NCBI RefSeq assembly: GCF_000176515.1
Contig: NZ_ADAQ01000011.1
Span: 434,001 to 498,000, forward strand
Reading direction: 5' to 3'
Origin: Grimontia hollisae CIP 101886
GTDB lineage: Bacteria; Pseudomonadota; Gammaproteobacteria; Enterobacterales; Vibrionaceae
Length of the DNA: 64,000 nt
Shown here: positions 57,000 to 64,000 of the stretch, one piece after another
How the letters are laid out: the number at the start of each line of letters is the position of its first letter
How positions within the stretch are numbered: the first letter of the stretch is position 1
Notes under the pieces: model-generated
Seen by the model: the letters and a program-made list of their open reading frames with translations, nothing else
Told to the model about the DNA's origin: nothing
The model's database searches: none
Position numbers and translations under genes: made by a program

Positions 57000-57923
57000 A
57001 TGGCAACCCTCGCCAACCATCCCGATTATTCTCTGTACGCCAATGCGTTTGGTTTCCTGCGACAGCCTTTGGTGTTTAACCCACAAGGCTGTGATGCAGA
57101 CGTTGTGATCACCGGTGTCCCTTTTGATATGGCGACAACAGGCCGTTCTGGCGCGCGTATGGGGCCGGGTGCTATTCGCCAGGCATCCACCAACCTGGCG
57201 TGGGAAAGTAAAAAATGGCCCTGGGACTTCTCCCTGACCAAAGCAATCAAGATCGCTGATTGTGGTGATCTGGTGTTTGATTGTGGTGATGCGGCGCAAA
57301 TGTGTAAGCGCCTCGAAGCGCACGCAACCAGCCTGCTTTCTGAGGGAAAAACCCTGCTGACATTTGGTGGCGATCACTTTGTGACCCTGCCATTGTTGCG
57401 TGCACACGCCAAGCAATTCGGCAAGATGGCACTGGTGCATTTTGATGCCCATACCGACACCTATGACATGGGCAGCCAGTACGATCACGGCACCATGTTC
57501 TATCACGCGCCAAACGAAGGGCTGATTGACCCTGCACATTCTATCCAGATTGGTATCCGCACCGAACACAGCGATAAATTAGGGTATCAGGTGGTAGATG
57601 CCGCAACAGCAAACGATTGGACAGTGGAACAAATTGTCGAGGCAATCAAAACCCGCGTTGGCGACCGCCCGGTTTACTTGACCTTTGACATTGACTGTCT
57701 GGATCCTGCCTATGCGCCGGGCACCGGCACACCGGTATGTGGCGGCCTGAGCACGGACAAAATCCTGAAGGTGCTCCGTTCTCTGCAAGGCATCAACCTG
57801 ATTGGGATGGATGTGGTAGAAGTAGCGCCGGCCTACGATCACGCAGAGTTAACCTCGCTGGCGGCCGCTACAATTGCCACTGAACTGTTGTATGTCTGGG
57901 CAGCAAACCGAAAAAATAAATAG
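57000..57923 (+). CDS. speB: Agmatinase
   Basis: A 307-residue manganese-dependent ureohydrolase that cleaves agmatine to putrescine and urea. The metal ligands are in [21 protein letters not shown] and [39 protein letters not shown] is the N-terminal signature. The length equals Escherichia coli SpeB. With speA it forms the arginine route to putrescine. A GC-rich hairpin follows. Confidence 0.95.
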   Translation: MATLANHPDYSLYANAFGFLRQPLVFNPQGCDADVVITGVPFDMATTGRSGARMGPGAIRQASTNLAWESKKWPWDFSLTKAIKIADCGDLVFDCGDAAQMCKRLEAHATSLLSEGKTLLTFGGDHFVTLPLLRAHAKQFGKMALVHFDAHTDTYDMGSQYDHGTMFYHAPNEGLIDPAHSIQIGIRTEHSDKLGYQVVDAATANDWTVEQIVEAIKTRVGDRPVYLTFDIDCLDPAYAPGTGTPVCGGLSTDKILKVLRSLQGINLIGMDVVEVAPAYDHAELTSLAAATIATELLYVWAANRKNK

Positions 57924-57934
57924 CCGGTTTGCGC

Positions 57935-57964
57935 TTTCCCCGTCCGCCTAAGGGGACGGGGAAA
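57935..57964 (+). terminator. Hairpin after speB
   Basis: TTTCCCCGTCC (57935-57945) and GGACGGGGAAA (57954-57964) form a perfect eleven-base stem. No T-run follows, so it may protect the 3' end or depend on other factors. Confidence 0.6.
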
Positions 57965-58143
57965 CCTACTCTGCACAAAAAAGCTCAACGTCCTGTTCAG
58001 CTTTTTAAAGGAAATCATTCCCCCGGAGAGAGCCAGTAACCGGAGTACAGGTCCCATCAGGCTATAATCGCTTTATACGCACTTGATACGCGGTGTCTGT
58101 CCCCGTATCCTTTGCGCTCATTGATCCTTGTCGACACACCGCT

Positions 58144-58959
58144 ATGCCATCTTACCTTTGTCCGCTGTGCCAACAGCCACTGAATCTTTCCGGCCGCACT
58201 TACAAGTGTGCCAGTAACCACCAGTTCGATCTGGCCAAAGAAGGCTATGTGAACCTATTGCCTGTGCAACACAAACGTTCAAAAGATCCCGGTGACAACA
58301 AAGAGATGATGCAGGCGCGTCGCCAGTTCCTTGATGGTGGCCACTACCAGCCTATGCGTGATGCTGTCGGCGGAATGCTGACATCCCTGCTTGCGGGCAA
58401 AACCGGTGCCGAGCTTCTGGATATCGGCTGCGGGGAAGGCTATTACACCAGTTTCTTTGCCGGACAACTGACGGGAAGTCAAGTTTATGGTCTCGATATC
58501 TCCAAGGTGATGGTCCGCTATGGTGCCAAGCGCTACCCGAATGTAGATTTTCTGGTCGCCTCCAGCCAGCGCCTGCCCTTTGCAGACAATCAACTGGATG
58601 CGGTCGTGCGTATTTATGCCCCCTGCAATGGCGATGAACTGGCGCGTACAGTGAAAAGCCAAGGTGTAGTCGTGACGGTAACACCGGGACCACGTCACCT
58701 TTACCAGTTAAAGGCTGGTATTTACGACGACGTAAGGCTGCATGATGTGCCGGTTGAAAACTTGCCAGGATTTGAACTCGATACCGAGCAGAGCGTTGCC
58801 TACCTGATGGCGCTGAACAGCAATGACGCAACGACCCTGCTGCAAATGACGCCGTTTGCCTGGCGCGCACCGGACAGCCTGTGGCAATCCCTGAAAGACG
58901 CCAAACAGTTTGAATGTGAGGCAGATTTCACGTTGCGGGTTTATAGAAAAGCCAGCTAG
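58144..58959 (+). CDS. rlmA: 23S rRNA (guanine-N1) methyltransferase
   Basis: A 271-residue SAM-dependent methyltransferase. The N-terminal zinc finger carries CPLC and C...H (residues about 5-25, in YLCPLCQQPL and YKCASNHQFD). The RlmA signature follows as AKEGYVNLLPVQHKRSKDPGDN and MMQARRQFLDGGHY. SAM binding is at LLDIGCGEGYYT (about residues 90-101). It methylates G745 of 23S rRNA in Gram-negative bacteria. The ATG at 58144 fits the family start; an in-frame GTG-type extension from 58093 does not. Confidence 0.93.
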   Translation: MPSYLCPLCQQPLNLSGRTYKCASNHQFDLAKEGYVNLLPVQHKRSKDPGDNKEMMQARRQFLDGGHYQPMRDAVGGMLTSLLAGKTGAELLDIGCGEGYYTSFFAGQLTGSQVYGLDISKVMVRYGAKRYPNVDFLVASSQRLPFADNQLDAVVRIYAPCNGDELARTVKSQGVVVTVTPGPRHLYQLKAGIYDDVRLHDVPVENLPGFELDTEQSVAYLMALNSNDATTLLQMTPFAWRAPDSLWQSLKDAKQFECEADFTLRVYRKAS

Positions 58960-59028
58960 TCGCATTGCATAACGGAGCCGTTACACCATAATGGAGCGTA
59001 TATAAGGATTTATCTCACGGGATCTCTC

Positions 59029-59988
59029 ATGCCGATACGCTCCCTGTCCACCGCACTTCTCATCCTATCCCTGACGGGGTGTGCCTATCCACTTTCAACG
59101 CAGGAAATATCGCCCCCCGCAGGTACTCTTTACGATTACCACATTGAATCCTCCGCAGGCGTCCCTTATTCACTCAAAGCACTTGCCGATGCAGTTACTG
59201 ACGCCGACGTTGTGCTGGTCGGGGAATGGCACTCCCACCCCGGCGTGCACCTGTTCCAAACCCAGTTTCTGGCAGCGCTCGCCTCCCGCCATTCCAACAC
59301 CGCCCTTTCCATGGAACAGTTCACGCGTCAGGACCAAAGCGTGATTGACGGTTACCTTGCCGGTGAGTTTGGTGAAAGCAGCCTGCTGGGCAGCACCCGT
59401 CAATGGTCAAACTATGAGGGAAGTTACCGCCCATTAGTGGAATACGCCAAAGCCCACTCCCTGCCAGTGGTTGCAGCTAACGCACCGGCTGAAATTGTTC
59501 GCTGCATCGCCAGGGAAGGCAAAGGCTACCTTGAGCGCTTACCTGCTGAAAAACGGCGGCTGGTGGCAGACACGCTTCATGACGGTGATTCCCCGTACAA
59601 AGAGAAGTTTCTTGCGACCCTGTTCCATGGCGATGAAGAAAAAAACGGAAATCAGTATCTGGCGCAGCTGGCATGGGACGACACCATGGCGGAAAGTATT
59701 GTGCACTTTCTTGCTGACAACCCCGGTTACAAGGTGATGCACATTGCTGGTGCTTTCCACGTTGAAGGGGGGCTTGGCATCGCTGCACGTATCTCGGCCA
59801 GAAATCCTGACCTGAAGATTGCCATTATCTCCCCTCAATCTGAAGACGCGCCACTTGGGAGTGACGTGAACGATTACCGTTTAGTGGTGCACCCACTGCC
59901 GCCGCAGTGGCTGACAGATGAAGAAATGCATGCGGCACTAAAAACCATGCGCCACACAAACGCAGCGAAAGCAGCCACTTGTGAATAA
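59029..59988 (+). CDS. ChaN-family haem-binding lipoprotein
   Basis: A 319-residue lipoprotein. The signal peptide ends in the lipobox SLTGC (Cys about 18). The ChaN domain shows DVVLVGEWHSHPGVHLFQ (about residues 60-77), MEQFTRQDQ, the LAQLAWDDTMA helix and VMHIAGAFHVEGGLGI. ChaN proteins bind haem at the outer membrane and are linked to iron acquisition; the exact function is not settled. It is followed by a strong bidirectional terminator. A Fur box was not seen. Confidence 0.85.
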   Translation: MPIRSLSTALLILSLTGCAYPLSTQEISPPAGTLYDYHIESSAGVPYSLKALADAVTDADVVLVGEWHSHPGVHLFQTQFLAALASRHSNTALSMEQFTRQDQSVIDGYLAGEFGESSLLGSTRQWSNYEGSYRPLVEYAKAHSLPVVAANAPAEIVRCIAREGKGYLERLPAEKRRLVADTLHDGDSPYKEKFLATLFHGDEEKNGNQYLAQLAWDDTMAESIVHFLADNPGYKVMHIAGAFHVEGGLGIAARISARNPDLKIAIISPQSEDAPLGSDVNDYRLVVHPLPPQWLTDEEMHAALKTMRHTNAAKAATCE

Positions 59989-60023
59989 GGGCTATTCCAA
60001 GGCTGACAATCCAATACACAAAC

Positions 60024-60056
60024 AAAAACGCCCCAGCGCAAAACTGGGGCGTTTTT
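60024..60056. terminator. Bidirectional terminator
   Basis: AAAAACGCCCCAG (60024-60036) and CTGGGGCGTTTTT (60044-60056) are perfect thirteen-base arms around a seven-base loop. It serves the convergent ChaN-like and yfbV genes. Confidence 0.92.
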
Positions 60057-60069
60057 CCCTCGTTGTATA

Positions 60070-60519
60070 TCAGAACCAACGTTCCAGCGATGCCTTATCA
60101 AGCAGCTTAAACGCACGGTTCAGGGTGTGGGCCAGCTCTTTATAACGGGGGCGGCTTCTCATGGGCTGGACGACCCCACCTTCGCTGACAATTTTTTCAT
60201 GCAGTTCACGATACCAACCGGCCAATGCAGGAGGCAGTTGTGTTTCGCGTCGTTTCCCCAGCCACCACAACCCCTGTAGCGGCAGGCTCAATGCAAACAA
60301 CGCCATAATCATGGCTTGAGGCAGGCCCGAATAGTTATTGAAGGCCATTTGCATCAATACACTGATTACAGCAACAGCCGGCATCACTTTGATCGCAAAC
60401 TGGGTGGCACGGATCACCCGATTTTCCGGGAACATCGGTGCCAACTCTTTTCGGACCGGCCATTCCGTCATGTACTTCTGACCATCACGGAAAGCGTCCC
60501 ACATCGTCTTATTACTCAT
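60070..60519 (-). CDS. yfbV: UPF0208 membrane protein YfbV
   Basis: A 149-residue protein with two membrane helices (about residues 38-60 and 66-88, [15 protein letters not shown] and [20 protein letters not shown]). The N-terminal [27 protein letters not shown] and the C-terminal [19 protein letters not shown] match YfbV. In Escherichia coli YfbV affects positioning of the terminus macrodomain. It is divergent from ackA, the conserved gammaproteobacterial arrangement. Start at 60519; AGAGG lies ten bases upstream. Confidence 0.92.
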   Translation of the reverse strand: MSNKTMWDAFRDGQKYMTEWPVRKELAPMFPENRVIRATQFAIKVMPAVAVISVLMQMAFNNYSGLPQAMIMALFALSLPLQGLWWLGKRRETQLPPALAGWYRELHEKIVSEGGVVQPMRSRPRYKELAHTLNRAFKLLDKASLERWF

Positions 60520-61018
60520 ACGGCGCATACCTCTCAAGCGATGTCACTGTATTATCGGCTAAAAACTTGCTGCAATTTTTAAAAGAAAGTTGATAAACCT
60601 TAATTCAAATCAAGAATGACTCAAAAATTTTTGTTATCTGTCGCAAGTATCGCTAGACTTAGCCGACCTAAATCAATTGTTGCTCGGATTTGATTATCTC
60701 GCAACCACTGAAACGCCAAATGGATGGCCGGCAGCGCAACAAATCACCAATGATGGTGAGCCTGCGGGTAAGTCTGTCTGGCGTTTTTCGTTGCATACCC
60801 GTTGATGTTACACGAAACGGCAGAAAGAGATTTCTGGCTTTGTTTTTGAAGCGGCCGTATCACAATACAAAGGGTATCTATCATGGACTGATGAGCGATG
60901 TGTCTATTCCGCGACAAATTTTGCTAAACGTTTTTCTGGGAAGGTGAATGTGACCTTAATCAACTATCCTTCTCCGATGAGTAAACATCATCTACTTTAC
61001 ACGAATAGGTAGTCTCAA
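60520..61018 (+). promoter_or_regulatory. yfbV-ackA divergent regulatory region
   Basis: This 499-base region is AT-rich next to yfbV and must contain both promoters. A frame at 60690-60947 is open but lacks a ribosome site and looks unlike a real protein. No operator is called with confidence. Confidence 0.4.
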
Positions 61019-62215
61019 ATGTCTAAGCTGGTTCTTGTTCTTAACTGCGGCAGCTCTTCGCTGAAATTCGCTATCGTTGACGCGCAAACAGGTGATGAAC
61101 ACCTGTCTGGTCTGGCTGAGTGCCTACACCTGCCAGAAGCACGTATTAAGTGGAAATTGGACGGTAAACACGAAGCGCAGCTGGGCGAAGGCGCAGCGCA
61201 CAAAGAAGCACTGAGCTTCATCGTTGAAACGATTCTGGCTTCTAAACCAGAACTGGCAGAAAACCTGGGCGCGATCGGCCACCGAGTTGTACACGGCGGC
61301 GAGCAGTTCACTCAGTCTGCACTGATCACCGACGACGTACTGAAAGGTATCGAAAACGCAGCAAGCTTCGCACCTCTGCACAACCCAGCACACCTGGTGG
61401 GTATTGAAGCAGCGAAAGCGGCGTTCCCTAACCTGAAAAACGTCGCCGTTTTCGACACCGCGTTCCACCAGACTATGCCTGAAGAAGCATACCTGTACGC
61501 ACTGCCATACAAGATGTACAAAGAGCACGGTATCCGCCGCTACGGCATGCACGGTACCTCTCACTACTTCATCGCGCAAGAAGCAGCAGCGCGTCTGGGC
61601 AAGCCTGTTGAAGAACTGAACATCATCAACTGCCACCTGGGTAACGGTGCGTCTGTTTGTGCCATCAAGAACGGTAAATCTGTTGACACCTCTATGGGTA
61701 TGACCCCACTGGAAGGTCTGGTAATGGGTACCCGTTCTGGTGACCTGGATCCTGCAATCATCTTCCACCTGCACGATGCACTGGGCTACAGCGTTGAGCA
61801 AATCAACAACATGCTGACCAAAGAGTCTGGCCTGATGGGTCTGACTGAAGTGACGTCTGACTGTCGTTTTGTTGAAGATAACTACGGTTCTAAAGAAGAA
61901 GCAACCCGCGCAATGGACGTATTCTGTCACCGTCTGGCGAAATACGTGGCAGGTTACACTGCCTGTCTGGATGGCCGTCTGGATGCGATCGTGTTCACTG
62001 GCGGTATCGGCGAGAACTCTGGCCCAATCCGTGAGCAAGTACTGAACCGTCTGGGCCTGCTGGGCGTTGAAGTTGACCAAGAGCGCAACCTGAAAGCCCG
62101 TTTCGGCGGTGAAGGTGTTATCACAACTGACAGCAGCCGTGTTCCAGCCATGGTTATTTCAACCAACGAAGAGCTGGTTATCGCACAAGACACTGCACGT
62201 CTGGCTGAAATCTAA
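61019..62215 (+). CDS. ackA: Acetate kinase
   Basis: A 398-residue enzyme that converts acetyl phosphate and ADP to acetate and ATP. The start [18 protein letters not shown] is the phosphate-binding signature, then [42 protein letters not shown] and the second ATP-binding block [14 protein letters not shown]. Length and motifs are complete. AGGT lies upstream of the ATG. It is followed after 145 bases by pta. A GC hairpin (62237-62259) lies between them. Confidence 0.96.
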   Translation: MSKLVLVLNCGSSSLKFAIVDAQTGDEHLSGLAECLHLPEARIKWKLDGKHEAQLGEGAAHKEALSFIVETILASKPELAENLGAIGHRVVHGGEQFTQSALITDDVLKGIENAASFAPLHNPAHLVGIEAAKAAFPNLKNVAVFDTAFHQTMPEEAYLYALPYKMYKEHGIRRYGMHGTSHYFIAQEAAARLGKPVEELNIINCHLGNGASVCAIKNGKSVDTSMGMTPLEGLVMGTRSGDLDPAIIFHLHDALGYSVEQINNMLTKESGLMGLTEVTSDCRFVEDNYGSKEEATRAMDVFCHRLAKYVAGYTACLDGRLDAIVFTGGIGENSGPIREQVLNRLGLLGVEVDQERNLKARFGGEGVITTDSSRVPAMVISTNEELVIAQDTARLAEI

Positions 62216-62236
62216 TCACCATTCGATGCAAACATG

Positions 62237-62259
62237 CGGCTGATCAAGGTGATCAGCCG
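62237..62259 (+). terminator. Attenuating hairpin between ackA and pta
   Basis: CGGCTGATCA (62237-62246) and TGATCAGCCG (62250-62259) form a perfect ten-base stem with a three-base loop, followed by TTTCAATTTGG. It probably modulates readthrough into pta. Confidence 0.6.
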
Positions 62260-62360
62260 TTTCAATTTGGCAAAGTGAGCTGATGCTCTGCCAAACTGAA
62301 TAATTAACAAAACCTGCATCATGTGGGTTTTGCTTCCTACATAGTAAAGAGGAATCAAGC

Positions 62361-64000
62361 GTGTCCCGTACTATTATGCTCATTCCCATCGGCACAGGTG
62401 TCGGTCTGACCAGCGTTAGCCTGGGCGTACTGCGTGCGATGGAACAAAAGGGCCTTCGAGTTTCATTTTTCAAACCCATTGCCCAACCTCGCCACGGCGG
62501 CGACCAACCTGACCTGACAACCACCATCATCGAAGCCAACAGCGACATGAAAGTGGCAGAGCCACTGACCATGGCAAACGCTGAAGCGCTGATCCGTACT
62601 GATCAGACAGATGTGTTGATGGAAGAGATCATTGCCCGCTTTAAAGAAGCAACTGCAGAAGCAGAAGTGGCGCTGATTGAAGGTCTGGTACCAACCCGCA
62701 ACCACCCATTTGCGAATCAGGTCAACTACGAAATCGCAAAAACACTGGACGCGGAAATCGTGTTCGTCACCACCCCTGGTACCGATAACCCTGCGCAACT
62801 GAAAGAGCGTATCGAGGTTGCTGTCTCTAACTTCGGTGGTATCAAGAACCCGAACATTGCGGGTGTGATGATCAACAAACATGGCGCACCGGTTGACGAA
62901 CAAGGCCGTACCCGCCCTGACCTGTCTGATATCTTCGATGACAACAATACTGCCAAAGGCAGCAATGTTGAAGTGATGGAGATTTTCAACTCCAGCCCTA
63001 TCCGCGTTCTGGGTTGTGTGCCTTGGAGCATTGACCTGATCGCCACCCGTGCAAGCGATCTGGCGAAACACCTGAATGCTGAAATCATCAACAAAGGGGA
63101 TATCAATACCCGTCGCATCAAGAGCATCACATTCTGCGCGCGCTCAATCCCTAACATGATTGAACACTTCCGCGCAGGCTCCCTGCTGGTAACCTCTGCT
63201 GACCGTCCTGACGTTATCGTCGCAGCCTGTCTGGCAGCAATGAATGGTCTGGAAATCGGTGCCCTGCTGCTAACCGGCGGCTACAGCATCCCAGAACAGC
63301 TGCACAGCCTGTGTGAGCGCGCGTTCGCAGCTGGCCTGCCCGTGTTCACGACTGCGGGTAACACCTGGCAGACGTCACTGAACCTGCAAAGCTTCAGCCT
63401 GGAAGTACCGGCTGACGATAAAGAGCGTGTTGAATTCGTTCAAAACCACGTTGCAGCACACGTTGACGGCAACTGGATTGAATCACTGTCTGAAGGCTCT
63501 GCACGTGAACGTCGCCTGAGCCCACCGGCATTCCGTTACCAGTTGACTGAGCTGGCACGTAAAGCGGCCAAACGTATCGTGCTGCCTGAAGGTGATGAAC
63601 CACGCACCGTGAAAGCGGCAGCCATCTGTGCTGAGCGTAAAATTGCGGAATGTGTGCTGCTGGGTAACCCAGACGAAATCAGACGTGTTGCTGAGCAACA
63701 GGGCGTGACACTGGGCGCAGGTGTAGAAATCATCGATCCAGACACCGTGCGTGAGAAATACGTTGCACGTCTGGTTGAGCTGCGTAAGAACAAAGGCATG
63801 ACTGAAGTTGTGGCCCGTGAGCAACTGGAAGACACCGTGGTACTGGGTACCATGATGCTGGAAGCAAACGAAGTTGATGGCTTGGTTTCCGGTGCTGTTC
63901 ACACTACGGCGAACACCATCCGTCCGCCGCTGCAAATCATCAAGACAGCACCAAACGCGTCTCTGGTGTCTTCTGTGTTCTTCATGCTGTTGCCTGATCA
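62361..64000 (+). CDS. pta: Phosphate acetyltransferase (partial, runs off the window)
   Basis: The first 546 codons of a long-form Pta that makes acetyl phosphate from acetyl-CoA. The GTG start at 62361 ([21 protein letters not shown]) has AGAGGA upstream. The N-terminal P-loop-like domain (about 1-220, BioD-like), a DRTGG-type middle domain (about 220-380), and the start of the catalytic PTA_PTB domain ([19 protein letters not shown], about residue 395 onward; [17 protein letters not shown] near the end) are visible. The full enzyme is about 710-720 residues. The frame is intact to the window end. Confidence 0.96.
   Translation, partial: MSRTIMLIPIGTGVGLTSVSLGVLRAMEQKGLRVSFFKPIAQPRHGGDQPDLTTTIIEANSDMKVAEPLTMANAEALIRTDQTDVLMEEIIARFKEATAEAEVALIEGLVPTRNHPFANQVNYEIAKTLDAEIVFVTTPGTDNPAQLKERIEVAVSNFGGIKNPNIAGVMINKHGAPVDEQGRTRPDLSDIFDDNNTAKGSNVEVMEIFNSSPIRVLGCVPWSIDLIATRASDLAKHLNAEIINKGDINTRRIKSITFCARSIPNMIEHFRAGSLLVTSADRPDVIVAACLAAMNGLEIGALLLTGGYSIPEQLHSLCERAFAAGLPVFTTAGNTWQTSLNLQSFSLEVPADDKERVEFVQNHVAAHVDGNWIESLSEGSARERRLSPPAFRYQLTELARKAAKRIVLPEGDEPRTVKAAAICAERKIAECVLLGNPDEIRRVAEQQGVTLGAGVEIIDPDTVREKYVARLVELRKNKGMTEVVAREQLEDTVVLGTMMLEANEVDGLVSGAVHTTANTIRPPLQIIKTAPNASLVSSVFFMLLPD

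Noticed and set aside
60690-60947. 85-residue frame in the yfbV-ackA gap
   Set aside because: No ribosome site, atypical composition, and it lies in a regulatory region where conserved genes are absent in related bacteria.

Overview
The window looks like chromosomal DNA of a Vibrionaceae-type gammaproteobacterium (Photobacterium, Grimontia, Enterovibrio or Vibrio relatives). The inference rests on gene content and order: a short ATL next to ybaY-tesB and the SRP RNA, yfbV-ackA-pta, yfbU, speA-speB, a DUF3360 gene in front of pflB-pflA, a paralogue of the Vibrio chitin-oligosaccharide-binding protein, and one integron-type attC-like site. Most of the window is core genome. Two stretches look accessory: a catabolic island (about 1.8-18.0 kb) and an AT-rich patch of cassettes and a transposase (about 20.6-24.5 kb).

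Layout. 0.2-1.4 kb: a small exported peptide and a FocA-type formate channel. 1.8-7.4 kb: a five-gene YejABEF-like ABC importer. 7.4-9.1 kb: an unusual cytosolic regulator made of a winged helix fused to a whole solute-binding-protein domain, convergent with the importer and divergent from a GMC oxidoreductase and a Gfo/Idh/MocA dehydrogenase (9.3-11.9 kb). 12.1-18.0 kb: an Rbs/Ytf-type sugar importer (binding protein divergent from two permeases, an ATPase and a second Gfo/Idh/MocA dehydrogenase). The same palindrome, TATCCA-N3-TGGATA, lies once in the regulator/GMC intergenic region and twice in the sugar-importer intergenic region, so the island appears to be one regulon for taking up and oxidising a sugar, polyol or glycoside.

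18.0-24.6 kb: a DUF2058 protein, a RecQ-like helicase, then the accessory patch (orphan small genes, an attC-like site, a 98-bp direct repeat, an XRE regulator with palindromic operators, a RAYT/IS200-type transposase between inverted repeats) ending at ffs. 24.8-36.5 kb: housekeeping genes (ATL, YbaY, TesB, VOC, AraC-type regulator, an Lrp-type regulator divergent from a PLP enzyme, QueC, DUF1244) and an RND efflux pair. 36.7-42.5 kb: two tRNA-Tyr genes, glutathionyl-hydroquinone reductase, exonuclease III, and a basic-amino-acid ABC importer with a heavily structured gap after its binding-protein gene.

42.9-64.0 kb: an orphan CBP-like binding protein, a TPR protein, YcaO, then anaerobic and polyamine metabolism: DUF3360-pflB-pflA behind a candidate FNR box, a CbiM-like permease, YfbU, speA-speB (arginine to agmatine to putrescine), RlmA, a ChaN-like lipoprotein, YfbV, and ackA-pta. 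PflB makes acetyl-CoA and formate from pyruvate, and Pta-AckA converts the acetyl-CoA to acetate with ATP. Pta is cut by the window end. No rRNA, CRISPR array, prophage or integrase gene was found.
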